34,310 bases of DNA from Ignavibacteriales bacterium (GTDB lineage Bacteria; Bacteroidota; Ignavibacteria; Ignavibacteriales; Ignavibacteriaceae), in contig JAAYVN010000021.1 of the NCBI GenBank assembly GCA_012517155.1, positions 1 through 34,310 on the forward strand, in the 5' to 3' direction. A program made the translations under genes and the position numbers. The notes beneath the pieces are model-generated. The model ran no database searches. It saw nothing but the letters and a program-made list of their open reading frames with translations, and had not been told where the DNA came from. Positions 1 to 8,055 of this stretch are shown in pieces. Position 1 is the first letter of the stretch; the number at the start of each line of letters is the position of its first letter.

Positions 1-1345
1 AAGGACTTCTTGATGAACCCCAGTTGCTACTGTCCTGAGAAGCAGAATTAACTGAAATTCTTTCTAAGGAGACACCTCCCGCTGCACCACCCCAGGAAGG
101 AGAGTAATAAAGACTATCCAGAACCACACCAAGAGAATCTTTTATTACCAGCGCATCTCCGGTGTTATTCAGTGCGGGGAAATTAGCTGTATAAAAATAC
201 GTGATCCCGGGAAATGAATTCAGAAGCGAAGAGTCCTTGCTGATTACAGCGAATTCTTCTGAAGGGAGTAAGACATCTTTGCCTGAAAGATAAGCAGTTG
301 AATTGTTATCTGAAATTGTGAACTTCTTAAGATTTATAGTGTGTCCTGTGCGGTTGAAAAGTTCGATCCATTCCGGCATTGGGCTTACCGGAGCATACAT
401 TATTTCGTTTATTACGAGGTCGTTGTACTCGTTATAAGATTCCTGAACAGTGAAGGAGGAAAAACGAATATTGTTTGTTGAGTCTTCATCTCCTATGGTT
501 GATACTTTTAGAATAAGATAATATGTACCGGGCTGAAGATTCTCTATCTCGAAAACGAGTATCAGCGAATCACCGGGGGGCAGATTTGCAAAGTCGTCTT
601 CAAAAATCATTTCCTGTTGAACCGGAACAGAGTCCTTATTCGCATCCGAAAAAAGCTGCACGTTATAAGCGGCAAGATTATTGAACCCGCGATTCACGAC
701 TTTCATGTTGACTGTTGCCGTGCCTCCTGAAAGAATAAGTGATGGTGTTACGGTGAGAAGGTTAGCTTCCACATCTAACATTTTGGGGGATATACTATTT
801 TTATAACCGGGTGTGCCATTTAAATGCAGGGAGTTTCCCCAATTACCGGAGGTGTTATCCCCCGATAATAGAATTTTCTCGTCGGAAAAAGAAAGCTGGT
901 TATTGGCTGAATATGTATATACTTGTGATGAGTCCCCCGGGGATCTGATCAGGTAAAGGACTCTTGAGGTTGTGTTTGCCATTCCATTCGTACCGAAGGA
1001 GTTGTCTTTTATCTTTAGTATCAACGCTTCTGAAGGAATGAGATTTTTATATATCCCCGAATCCAGCGAATAGTCACCTTCAAAGATAACAGCGTAGGAG
1101 CGGGGAGGTAAAACGGTTCCGTATCCCGCATCCTTTATGCTATCGGGATTAGAGGTATAATACTTCAGAGTGAATGATGCGAGGTTTATATACTCCGTTT
1201 CACTCTGATTATATAGTTCAATAAATTCATTATTTCCCGAAGCAGGATAAAACATAACTTCGGAAAGAATAATATCCGGTTCTCCCTGAGGGAAAATATA
1301 AGCACTGAGGGAGAAAAGGAATAATAGTGCGTAATTAAGACGCAT
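1..1345 (-). CDS. Secreted lamin-tail-domain protein, C-terminus beyond the window
   Basis: Open reading frame without a stop up to the left edge, about 448 visible codons. It starts at the ATG whose product begins MRLNYALLFLFSLSAYIFPQ, a typical cleavable signal peptide. Two lamin-tail-like beta-sandwich segments can be read: residues about 22-190, with 'IILSEVMFYPASGNNEFIEL', and about 305-445, with 'LVINEIMYAPVSPMPEWIEL' and the usual end 'SLERISVNSASQDSSNWGSS'. Between them (about 195-300) is a CARDB-like beta segment with 'LPPGDSLILVFEIENLQPGTYYL'. In Ignavibacteria and Bacteroidota such multidomain proteins are surface or secreted, often with a T9SS sorting domain, which here would lie outside the window. 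It follows pyrC by 41 nt on the same strand, so it may be co-transcribed, but no functional link to pyrimidine synthesis is evident. The domain call is by motif; the exact function is unknown. Confidence 0.8.
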   Translation of the reverse strand, partial: MRLNYALLFLFSLSAYIFPQGEPDIILSEVMFYPASGNNEFIELYNQSETEYINLASFTLKYYTSNPDSIKDAGYGTVLPPRSYAVIFEGDYSLDSGIYKNLIPSEALILKIKDNSFGTNGMANTTSRVLYLIRSPGDSSQVYTYSANNQLSFSDEKILLSGDNTSGNWGNSLHLNGTPGYKNSISPKMLDVEANLLTVTPSLILSGGTATVNMKVVNRGFNNLAAYNVQLFSDANKDSVPVQQEMIFEDDFANLPPGDSLILVFEIENLQPGTYYLILKVSTIGDEDSTNNIRFSSFTVQESYNEYNDLVINEIMYAPVSPMPEWIELFNRTGHTINLKKFTISDNNSTAYLSGKDVLLPSEEFAVISKDSSLLNSFPGITYFYTANFPALNNTGDALVIKDSLGVVLDSLYYSPSWGGAAGGVSLERISVNSASQDSSNWGSSRSP

Positions 1346-1386
1346 TAAATTTGCCCCAGTCGTTCAGACTATTTAGTTAATAAATT

Positions 1387-2676
1387 TTAGATCTCGATAA
1401 AGCTCCCCTTATAATACATTTTACCTTTATTTAATACTGCAACCGACCTGCCCTGAAGCAGTCTTTTGTTAAACGGAGAATTTTTTGACTTTGATTTGAA
1501 TTTTGAAATATCTACAGTCCAAATTTCATCCGGATCAAAGATTGTAAGATTAGCCTCGGCTCCGACTTCGATTTTGGGAATGGGAATGTTTAATATTTTC
1601 CGTGCATTGATTGCAAGTTTTTCTATCATTTGTTCCAGGGAAAGTATTTTCTTGTGATATAATTCAGTAAATGCAAGTCCGATCTGTGTTTCCAGACCCA
1701 CAATGCCATTTGGCGCATCTTCAAATTCAACCTCTTTTTCCTCAATGGCGTGAGGGGCATGATCGCTCGCAATACAATCAATTGTCCCGTCTTTCAAAGC
1801 TTCAAGAATTGCAGTCACATCCGCATTAGTTCGGAGGGGCGGATTCATTTTTGTGTTCGTATCGTATGTCTTAACCGCGTCATCCGTCAGGGTAAAGTGA
1901 TGAGGAGTTACTTCCGCGGAAACTTTTATTCCTCTGGACTTTGCCATACGGACTAATTCAACTGAACGCCTGGTGCTGATATGGGCAATGTGTATGCGCG
2001 CGTCCAGATATTCGGCAAGAAGAAGATCCCGGCTCACAATAATATCCTCAGCCACGGAAGGAATCGGAGGAAGTCCAAGAAGAGTTGAGTTAAAACTCTC
2101 ATTCATAGCACCTCCTGCAAGTGAGTCATCTTCACAATGGTCAATTATCGGAAGATTGAACATTTTTGCATACTCCAGTGCAGTCCTAAGTATTCTGCTA
2201 GATTTAACCGCAACACCATCATCCGAAAAAGCCACTGCTCCGGCATCATAAAGCTCTGCCATCGGAGAAAGCAGTTCACCTTTTCTTTCTACTGTTACAG
2301 CCCCAACCGGAAAAATATCCACAAGATTATTTTTTGCTTTCTCTTTAATAAAGGTGACTACTTCCGCAGAATCTATTGCCGGGGTTGTATTGGGCATGCA
2401 GGCAATTCCCGTAAATCCACCGTTAGCTGCCGCAAGGGCACCCGTCTCGATTGTTTCCTTATCTTCCCGTCCGGGTTCTCTAAGATGCACATGCATATCG
2501 AAGAAACCGGGAGAACAATATTTATCAGTTAAATCATAGACTTTGGAATTTTTAGAATCCTCGGGGGTAATATTTCCTATTTTAGTGATTATTCCATCCT
2601 CAATTATCAGGGAGGTTTTTTTGTTCAGATTCTGTTCGGGATTAAAAGCAATAATATTTTTCAATGCAATTTTCAT
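1387..2676 (-). CDS. pyrC: Dihydroorotase (class I, PyrC)
   Basis: Catalyses the reversible cyclisation of N-carbamoyl-aspartate to dihydroorotate, the third step of de novo UMP synthesis, in the cytoplasm. At 429 aa it has the length of class I (Bacillus/Aquifex-like) enzymes. Metal ligands are visible: HVH in 'DMHVHLREPG' (H62, H64), the bridging aspartate in 'AFSDDG' (D152/D153), H180 in 'IDHCEDD', H232 in 'IAHIS', and the catalytic D305 in 'ASDHAPH'. The aspartate in place of a carboxylated lysine fits this class. A strong ribosome binding site (AGGAAGGAAG) lies just upstream of the ATG. It is the third gene of a pyrR-pyrB-pyrC operon, 14 nt after pyrB. All catalytic residues seem present, so it should be an active enzyme rather than the inactive PyrC-like subunit found with some ATCases. 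Confidence 0.97.
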   Translation of the reverse strand: MKIALKNIIAFNPEQNLNKKTSLIIEDGIITKIGNITPEDSKNSKVYDLTDKYCSPGFFDMHVHLREPGREDKETIETGALAAANGGFTGIACMPNTTPAIDSAEVVTFIKEKAKNNLVDIFPVGAVTVERKGELLSPMAELYDAGAVAFSDDGVAVKSSRILRTALEYAKMFNLPIIDHCEDDSLAGGAMNESFNSTLLGLPPIPSVAEDIIVSRDLLLAEYLDARIHIAHISTRRSVELVRMAKSRGIKVSAEVTPHHFTLTDDAVKTYDTNTKMNPPLRTNADVTAILEALKDGTIDCIASDHAPHAIEEKEVEFEDAPNGIVGLETQIGLAFTELYHKKILSLEQMIEKLAINARKILNIPIPKIEVGAEANLTIFDPDEIWTVDISKFKSKSKNSPFNKRLLQGRSVAVLNKGKMYYKGSFIEI

Positions 2677-2690
2677 AATTAACTTCCTTC

Positions 2691-3611
2691 CTAATTTTGA
2701 GTGCCAAGTAAATAAAGAACCGCCATGCGAACAGCAACCCCGTTGGTAACCTGCTGCAGGATTATCTGATTCATGCCGTCGGCAATTTCAGACGAGAGTT
2801 CAACTCCTCTGTTTATTGGACCAGGATGCAGTATCAGTATATCCTTTCCTAGCCGGTCAAGCCTTTCGCGTGTAATTCCGAAGTAGTTATGATATTCCCT
2901 TATAGATGGAAAATATTCACGGGCTTTCCGTTCAAGCTGTATCCTGAGAACATTCAGTACATCGTTTTCCATTATTGCGTCATCTATGCGATGATATACT
3001 TTTACACCAAGATCTTCAATAAAACCAGGGATCATTGTGGCCGGACCGCAAACTGAGACCTCGGCACCAACGGCTTTCAGCCCAAAAATATTGGAAAGTG
3101 CAACCCTGCTGTGTGCAATGTCCCCGACTATGCAAACTCTTACTCCCTGGAGTCTCCCAAGTTTTTCGCGTATTGAATAGAAATCGAGCAGCGCCTGTGT
3201 CGGATGTTCATGGGTACCGTCTCCGGCGTTTATCACATTGCAGTTTGAGATTTGTGTGAGAAAATAAGGAACCCCTGCAGCTGAGTGCCGGACAACTATC
3301 ATATCAACTTTCATTGCTTCGATATTTCTTATGGTATCCTTAAAAGTCTCCCCCTTCTTCACACTGCTGGTGGAAACTGAAAAGTTCAGGGCATCTGCAG
3401 AAAGTCGTTTCTCTGCAAGTTCGAAGGAGATGCGCGTACGCGTTGAGTTTTCGTAAAAGAGGTTGACCACTGTTTTTCCCTGCAGCGTGGGAACTTTTTT
3501 AATTGGTCTGTCGAGAACTTCTTTAAAAGTAGTGGCGGTATCCAGTATGAGCAGAATATCTTCTTTTGGGACACCTTGCAAGCCAAGCAAATGTCTACTT
3601 GTTAGCGGCAT
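2691..3611 (-). CDS. pyrB: Aspartate carbamoyltransferase catalytic subunit
   Basis: Transfers the carbamoyl group of carbamoyl phosphate to L-aspartate, the committed step of pyrimidine synthesis. The 306-aa length is typical of a catalytic chain. The carbamoyl-phosphate loop 'FYENSTRTRISFELAEKRL' (S56-T-R-T-R), the 80s loop 'STSSVKKGET' with its lysines, 'DGTHEHPTQALLD' (H134, H136, Q139) and 'HPGPINRGVE' near residue 262 are all present; the usual HPGPMNRG has Ile for Met here. No pyrI regulatory chain follows, so the enzyme is probably the unregulated trimeric type, with control at the RNA level by the adjacent pyrR. It starts 4 nt after the pyrR stop codon, which indicates translational coupling. 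Confidence 0.97.
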   Translation of the reverse strand: MPLTSRHLLGLQGVPKEDILLILDTATTFKEVLDRPIKKVPTLQGKTVVNLFYENSTRTRISFELAEKRLSADALNFSVSTSSVKKGETFKDTIRNIEAMKVDMIVVRHSAAGVPYFLTQISNCNVINAGDGTHEHPTQALLDFYSIREKLGRLQGVRVCIVGDIAHSRVALSNIFGLKAVGAEVSVCGPATMIPGFIEDLGVKVYHRIDDAIMENDVLNVLRIQLERKAREYFPSIREYHNYFGITRERLDRLGKDILILHPGPINRGVELSSEIADGMNQIILQQVTNGVAVRMAVLYLLGTQN

Positions 3612-3615
3612 ATAT

Positions 3616-4167
3616 TTATTCCTTTCCGTCTTTTACGTCCACCAAATAAACGGCATCTTCACCGTCCACTTCACTAAGTCTTACCCTTACCTCTTCATCA
3701 ATGGAGGTGGGTATGTTTTTGCCAACATAATCCGCGGTTATCGGAAGTTCACGATGACCCCGGTCAACCAGTACGCAAAGCTGTATTGTACTGGGACGTC
3801 CATAATCCATAAGCGCGCAGAGAGCAGAACGGATTGTGCGACCGGTAAAAAGGACGTCGTCTATGAGGATTATATCCTTTTCGTTAATATCAAATGTAAT
3901 ATTTGATACTGAAACCTGAGGTTGTTTCAGACGGGTCCGGAAATCATCTCTGTACAAGGTTACATCAAGAATGCCGAGTGGAATATTAAGTTTTTCAATC
4001 TCTTCAACTTTTGAATGAATTCTTTTAGCCAGGAATTCTCCGCGTGTCCGGAGACCCATAAGCACAAGGTTATTTGAGCCTTTGTTTTTCTCGAGAATCT
4101 CATGCGCCATGCGGGTGATGATTCTGGAGAGACTTGTTTCATCAACGAGTGTAGCTTTAATTTTCAT
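3616..4167 (-). CDS. pyrR: PyrR: pyrimidine operon regulator / uracil phosphoribosyltransferase
   Basis: 183 aa with type I phosphoribosyltransferase fold. The PRPP loop is 'LIDDVLFTGRTIRSA' (residues about 101-115), followed by 'VLVDRGHRELPITADYVGK', characteristic of PyrR rather than of Upp. In Firmicutes PyrR binds pyr mRNA with UMP/UTP and causes attenuation; it also has modest uracil phosphoribosyltransferase activity. It is the first gene of the operon, with pyrB 4 nt downstream. A purine-rich ribosome binding site (AAAAGGAG) lies about 10 nt upstream of the ATG. The leader between the predicted promoter and the ATG is about 128 nt, long enough for RNA regulation, but I could not find a clear terminator/antiterminator pair in it. 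Confidence 0.95.
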   Translation of the reverse strand: MKIKATLVDETSLSRIITRMAHEILEKNKGSNNLVLMGLRTRGEFLAKRIHSKVEEIEKLNIPLGILDVTLYRDDFRTRLKQPQVSVSNITFDINEKDIILIDDVLFTGRTIRSALCALMDYGRPSTIQLCVLVDRGHRELPITADYVGKNIPTSIDEEVRVRLSEVDGEDAVYLVDVKDGKE

Positions 4168-4294
4168 GGGAATAATACTCCTTTTCTCCGGACGGATACG
4201 TTTTAATGGGGGGTTTGTTTTGCCTGATTTGCAGCATATAAGTTTCCTTTCCTATTTCTCTGAATAGAATTAAAGGTTAATAAAAAATGTCCTT

Positions 4295-4326
4295 CAAATA
4301 TAGTTTAATTCTTAAAAACGTCAAAA
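4295..4326 (-). promoter_or_regulatory. Bacteroidota-type promoter for the pyrRBC operon
   Basis: Read on the minus strand: TTTTG (4326-4322), a 19-nt spacer, then TATATTTG (4302-4295). This matches the TTTG-N19-TAnnTTTG consensus of the Bacteroidota housekeeping sigma factor exactly. It lies in the divergent pyrR/rsgA gap and would give a leader of roughly 120 nt before pyrR. Confidence 0.75.
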
Positions 4327-4371
4327 GAATTTTTTATTATAATCTCTCCATAACTTGCAGACTCCCCTTTT

Positions 4372-5370
4372 TTGGTTAATTTTGTCATAATATTTATAAA
4401 TATTTGCGAGGTTGAGATTAACGGAACAGTTATCAGAATTGAAAAGGATTACTTTGTTTCTGAGAGTGAAAGCAGGAATATCTACCGCTGCACTTTAAAA
4501 GGAAAATTCAAAAAAGATTTTCATATGAAGAAAGACAAGCAGTATGCTCTTGATATTGCAGTGGTTGGAGATTTTGTGGAGTTTACCCCGAATGATGCGA
4601 AAAGCGGAGTTATACACAAGATACTGCCCAGGAATAACTATATTTCCCGTAAAGCACCTAAGATTAAGGGCTCGGGCTACAGGGGCGAACGGCTTGAGCA
4701 GGTGATTTCAGCGAATATTGACCGGCTGGTGATTGTATCTTCGATTTTTGAGCCGGTTTTCAATTATCGGGTAATAGACAGGTTTTTAGTAGCGGCGGAG
4801 TCATCACACATTGAGTCAATAATTGTTCTAAATAAAATGGATCTCGATCAAGCCAGGCTGGCAGAAGAATTTATAGCAGCATACAGAGAAATCGGTTATA
4901 CAGTGATACCTGCAAGTATAATCGATAAAAGAGGAATTAAGGAAATTAAGGAAGAAGTGCGGAACAAAAAGACGATATTCTGGGGGCAGTCAGGTGTTGG
5001 AAAGTCATCCCTGATAAATGCGCTTTACCCAAACTTAAATCTGGGGACGGGAGAGATCAGCAGTTTTAATCAGAAGGGGAAACATACGACCGTTACCTCG
5101 ACAATGATTCCCACTGAAGAGGGAACATATATCATTGATACACCGGGAATAAGAGAAATTGATCCTTTTGGGATTCAAAAACAGGATCTGGGACATTACT
5201 TTATAGACTTTCTACCCTATATCAATGCTTGCAAGTTCAGCACCTGCACACATAACCACGAGCCGGGTTGTGCGGTTGAACAAGCGGTTAATGATGAAAA
5301 GATCTTCGATTTCCGGTATGAAAGCTATCTGCGTCTGCTGGAAACTATTGAGCAGGATATTCTTTTTTAG
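4372..5370 (+). CDS. rsgA: RsgA, circularly permuted ribosome-assembly GTPase
   Basis: Binds the 30S subunit late in assembly and hydrolyses GTP to release assembly factors. The order of motifs is permuted as expected: N-terminal OB fold (about 18-90, 'GTVIRIEKDYFVSE'), then G4 'NKMD' (154-157), G1 'GQSGVGKSS' (205-213), the switch 'GKHTTVTS' and G3 'DTPG' (256-259). The C-terminal zinc-binding segment has C287, C292, H294 and C300 in 'CKFSTCTHNHEPGC'. The start is uncertain: the listed TTG adds about 16 residues with no counterpart expected in the family and has no ribosome binding site. A start nearer 'EINGTV' would require a rare ATT codon (position 4417), which does follow GAGG closely. 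Divergent from pyrR. The stop codon abuts the tandem-repeat array. Confidence 0.93.
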   Translation: MVNFVIIFINICEVEINGTVIRIEKDYFVSESESRNIYRCTLKGKFKKDFHMKKDKQYALDIAVVGDFVEFTPNDAKSGVIHKILPRNNYISRKAPKIKGSGYRGERLEQVISANIDRLVIVSSIFEPVFNYRVIDRFLVAAESSHIESIIVLNKMDLDQARLAEEFIAAYREIGYTVIPASIIDKRGIKEIKEEVRNKKTIFWGQSGVGKSSLINALYPNLNLGTGEISSFNQKGKHTTVTSTMIPTEEGTYIIDTPGIREIDPFGIQKQDLGHYFIDFLPYINACKFSTCTHNHEPGCAVEQAVNDEKIFDFRYESYLRLLETIEQDILF

Positions 5371-5654
5371 GTGACGGGTACCTAGTACCTGGTGACGGGT
5401 TACTAGTACCTGGTGACGGGTACCTGGTACCTAGTAACTGGTGACGGGTGCCTGGTAACTGGTGACGGGTGCCTGGTAACTGGTGACGGGTGCCTGGTAA
5501 CTGGTGACGGGTACCTGGTAACTGGTGACGGGTACCTGGTAACTGGTGACGGGTACCTGGTAACTGGTGACGGGTACCTGGTAACTGGTGACGGATACCT
5601 GGTAACTGGTGACGGGTGCCTGGTTCCTAGTAACTGGTTCCTGGTGACTGGTTA
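5371..5654 (+). repeat. 21-bp tandem-repeat array (minisatellite)
   Basis: Roughly a dozen copies of a 21-bp unit, CTGGTGACGGGTRCCTGGTAA, begin at the base after the rsgA stop and end about 30 nt before the four-helix-bundle gene. Copies at the edges are more divergent (CTAGTACC, GGTTCC) than those in the centre, where several are identical; this is the pattern expected from slippage or unequal exchange. Because 21 is divisible by three, one frame stays open and would encode a VTGDGYL heptad repeat, but I do not regard that as a gene. Confidence 0.97.
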
Positions 5655-5684
5655 AGTTTTTTTATAATATTAAGTGGGTGATTT

Positions 5685-6032
5685 ATGTTAATTAAAGAAT
5701 TTGAGGATATTCAGTCATGGCAAATTGCTAAATCTATTTATCTTGAGTCAAAAGTAATTTTTAAGGACGTTAAAGATACTGTTTTTCTTTACCAGTACTT
5801 CAGAGCTGCCCTGAGTATTATGAATAATATTGCCGAGGGTTTTGAAAGAAGAACAAGTAAAGAGTTCGGGTACTTTCTGAATGTTGCCAAGGGATCAGCA
5901 GCCGAAGTGAGGAGCATGCTTCATATTGCTGTTGAGTTGAAATATTGCAATGAAGATAAATACAGCCTCCTTGTAGAAAAATGTATAAGTGTTTCTAAAT
6001 TAATTTCAAAATTATCAACGTCCATTAAGTGA
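5685..6032 (+). CDS. Four-helix-bundle protein (S23 / 23S rRNA intervening-sequence protein family)
   Basis: 115 aa, almost entirely helical, with the family hallmarks 'FEDIQSWQIAKSIY', 'FRAALSIMNNIAEGFERRT', 'FGYFLNVAKGSAAEVRSML' and a C-terminal amphipathic helix. The family (Pfam PF05635-like) includes proteins encoded within 23S rRNA intervening sequences and the bAvd accessory protein of diversity-generating retroelements; the free-standing members have no established function. Here there is no rRNA gene or reverse transcriptase nearby. The gene is enclosed by a 21-bp repeat array upstream and by an inverted fragment of the same repeat downstream, so gene plus repeats looks like one cassette. 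A paralogue with similar motifs lies at 19101-19451. A GTGGGTG stretch stands before the ATG as a weak ribosome binding site. Confidence 0.9.
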   Translation: MLIKEFEDIQSWQIAKSIYLESKVIFKDVKDTVFLYQYFRAALSIMNNIAEGFERRTSKEFGYFLNVAKGSAAEVRSMLHIAVELKYCNEDKYSLLVEKCISVSKLISKLSTSIK

Positions 6033-6034
6033 TA

Positions 6035-6075
6035 TAACCAGTCACCAGGTACTAGCAACCAGTCACCAGTCACCG
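6035..6075 (-). repeat. Inverted fragment of the 21-bp repeat downstream of the four-helix-bundle gene
   Basis: About 41 bp that, read on the minus strand, repeats the CTGGTGACTGGT theme of the upstream array. Its first 15 bp (6035-6049, TAACCAGTCACCAGG) are the exact reverse complement of 5640-5654, so the four-helix-bundle gene is bounded by perfect 15-bp inverted ends. The next bases (CTAGTACC in inverted reading) also occur at the outer part of the array. Confidence 0.9.
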
Positions 6076-6080
6076 TTGGG

Positions 6081-6111
6081 TTTGTGAACGGAATTATATG
6101 GATTATTGTTT
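6081..6111 (+). promoter_or_regulatory. Possible promoter for the PorE-like gene
   Basis: TTTG at 6081-6084, 19-nt spacer, then TATTGTTT at 6104-6111, which deviates from TAnnTTTG by a one-base shift. The spacing is right and it lies 46 nt before the ATG, but the second element is imperfect. Confidence 0.3.
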
Positions 6112-6157
6112 CTAAATAGGTGTGTTTTTTTTAATTTTTAATTTTAGGAATTATCGA

Positions 6158-7978
6158 ATGATACGTGTATTTATTCCTGTTATGTTTGTTCTTATTGCCT
6201 CTTTTTTATTCCCCCAGGCAGGGGCGACGGGTCCTAAATCTAAAACGAAACCGATTGACCTTTCTACGGCTCCAACTTCTAAGAATCTTGGACAATATGA
6301 AGAGTTTGTTAAAACTAATGCTCCTTCGGAGGATGCGTTTGTGGCTATTCAGCGAATTGCGGAGAAATTTATTCAGGACGGAGAATGGGATAAGGCTGCT
6401 GATGTGTTTGGGAATTTCCGTTCTTATTTTAAGGGGATGGAGAAGCGCTTTGAGAAGATGTCTGCCCTGCTGAATGCAGCTAAACAGGACCTGATTGTTA
6501 CTAATCTGGGTGAGGGAATTAACTCCCCTAAATACGGTGAGTATAAACCGAATCCTTCGGCGGACGGATCGTATATGTTTTTTACGAGGGCGGAGAATCC
6601 GGACAATCTGGGGGGTGAGGATATCTGGGTGTCGGAATTCAGTAATGGTAAATGGGGAAAAGCCGAAAATCTGGGAAAGATTATCAATACTAAAGGAAAT
6701 GAGAGTATTAACGCAATTTCCGCGGACGGAAACAGGATTCTTATATTTGGGAATTACTCACAGAGTCTGGGTAACGGAGATATATTTTATTCGGATAAAA
6801 CGCCCGAGGGGTGGAGTAAGGTGAAACATATTGACGAGCCTGTTAACAGCCCGGATTTTGAGTCGGACGCGATGATTACGAGTGACGGGAATGCGCTTAT
6901 TTTTACTTCGGACAGAAAAGGGGGAGTTGGTCCTTATGCGGAAAAAGGAGCTGATGAGCTTTTTCACGGTGATTACTGGGGAAATCTTGACATTTATGTT
7001 TCTCTAAGGGAGGGGGATGAATGGGGAAAACCGATTAATCTGGGACCTACGATAAATACTCCATTTGCAGAGAGGACTGCGTTTCTTCATCCGGACGGGA
7101 AGACGCTCTATTTCAGCTCGGACGGGCATTACGGTTTGGGGCACCTGGATGTGTTTAAGTCTGTGCGTCTGAATGAGAATTCGTGGACTGAGTGGAGCGA
7201 GCCGGTGAATCTGGGGAAGGAGATTAACACGGTTAGCGATGACTGGGGATATAAGGTTGCTACATCAGGTGATCTGGCTTATTTTTCTGCCGTAAGGGAC
7301 GGAGCTTATGACTTGTTTTCGATTACGCTTCCGGCTGAGCTGAGACCTGATCTGGTTGCTACGATACGCGGAAAGGTTACTGATGACAAGGGGAATACGC
7401 TTGAGGCGGATATTGTGTGGGAAGACCTTGGAACGGGAAAGAATGTTGGTCAGCTAAAGAGTGATCCTCAGAAGGGGACGTATTTTATAGCGCTGCCACT
7501 GGGAAAGAATTATGGTTATTATGCTGAGAAGAAGGGGTATTATCCGGTTTCAAAGAATGTGGATTTGAGCGACAAGAGTAAACCGCTTAATATTACGGAG
7601 AATATTGTGCTTGTGTCTATTGAGGAGATGAAGGCACGGGAGCTTTCTGTAAGGATTAATAATATCTTTTTTGATTTTAATAAGTTTGAGCTGAAGCAGG
7701 AATCGTTTACGGAGCTAAACAGGCTTGGTAAGATTCTTAAGGAGAGTGACCTGAAGGTGGAGATTGGGGGACATACGGACTCGAGGGGGAGTGATAAGGC
7801 GAATCTTGAGTTGTCGAAGAAGCGTGCGCAGTCTGTTGTGGATTATCTGGTGTCTGTCGGCGTGAAGAAGGAGAATCTGATTGCCAAGGGATACGGCGAG
7901 ACGAAGCCGGTTAGTGTTACGGATACTGAAGAGGGATATGCTCAGAACCGAAGGGTGGAGTTTAAGTTCGTTAAGTAG
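6158..7978 (+). CDS. PorE-like envelope protein: beta-propeller, regulatory domain, OmpA domain
   Basis: 606 aa from the ATG at 6158. An upstream GTG at 6122 would prepend an implausible stretch, while AGGA lies 8 nt before the ATG. Signal peptide 'MIRVFIPVMFVLIASFLFPQ'. Then come a short helical (TPR-like) segment to about 110; PD40/WD40-type propeller blades about 120-400 ('NPSADGSYMFFTRAENPDN', 'ALIFTSDRKGGVG', 'KTLYFSSDGHYGLGHLDVF'); a carboxypeptidase-regulatory-like beta domain about 405-490 ('ATIRGKVTDDKGNTLEADI'); and an OmpA peptidoglycan-binding domain in the last 110 residues ('FFDFNKFEL', 'GGHTDSRGSDKANLELSKKRA', 'AKGYGETKPV'). This order matches PorE, the OM-associated, peptidoglycan-anchored component of T9SS. 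Unlike PorE it has no obvious lipobox cysteine. A role in anchoring an envelope complex is inference. It is followed by a 9-bp-unit repeat and a terminator. Confidence 0.85.
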   Translation: MIRVFIPVMFVLIASFLFPQAGATGPKSKTKPIDLSTAPTSKNLGQYEEFVKTNAPSEDAFVAIQRIAEKFIQDGEWDKAADVFGNFRSYFKGMEKRFEKMSALLNAAKQDLIVTNLGEGINSPKYGEYKPNPSADGSYMFFTRAENPDNLGGEDIWVSEFSNGKWGKAENLGKIINTKGNESINAISADGNRILIFGNYSQSLGNGDIFYSDKTPEGWSKVKHIDEPVNSPDFESDAMITSDGNALIFTSDRKGGVGPYAEKGADELFHGDYWGNLDIYVSLREGDEWGKPINLGPTINTPFAERTAFLHPDGKTLYFSSDGHYGLGHLDVFKSVRLNENSWTEWSEPVNLGKEINTVSDDWGYKVATSGDLAYFSAVRDGAYDLFSITLPAELRPDLVATIRGKVTDDKGNTLEADIVWEDLGTGKNVGQLKSDPQKGTYFIALPLGKNYGYYAEKKGYYPVSKNVDLSDKSKPLNITENIVLVSIEEMKARELSVRINNIFFDFNKFELKQESFTELNRLGKILKESDLKVEIGGHTDSRGSDKANLELSKKRAQSVVDYLVSVGVKKENLIAKGYGETKPVSVTDTEEGYAQNRRVEFKFVK

Positions 7979-7979
7979 C

Positions 7980-8015
7980 GTTTGTAACGTTCATAACGTT
8001 TATAACGTTTGTTAC
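7980..8015 (+). repeat. 9-bp-unit repeat, locus A (four units)
   Basis: Four consecutive 9-mers: GTTTGTAAC, GTTCATAAC, GTTTATAAC, GTTTGTTAC, then GG. They begin one base after the stop codon of the PorE-like gene and end just before its terminator hairpin, in the same orientation as the gene. Each unit junction creates AACGTT. Confidence 0.95.
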
Positions 8016-8022
8016 GGAATTG

Positions 8023-8055
8023 AAAGGAGTCTGATTGGAGCGGGCTCCTTTTTTT
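8023..8055 (+). terminator. Rho-independent terminator after the PorE-like gene
   Basis: AAAGGAGTC (8023-8031) pairs with GGCTCCTTT (8043-8051) with one G-T wobble and an 11-nt loop; a run of T follows. It lies about 45 nt after the stop codon with the 9-bp repeats in between. Confidence 0.8.

Noticed and set aside
5413-5655. Open frame encoding an 80-residue VTGDGYL-type heptad repeat
   Set aside because: The frame is open only because the DNA repeat is 21 bp long. There is no ribosome binding site, signal peptide or conserved flank, and the start codon is a repeat triplet.
5371-6075. CRISPR array
   Set aside because: The 21-bp units are directly adjacent with no unique spacers, and there are no cas genes in the window.
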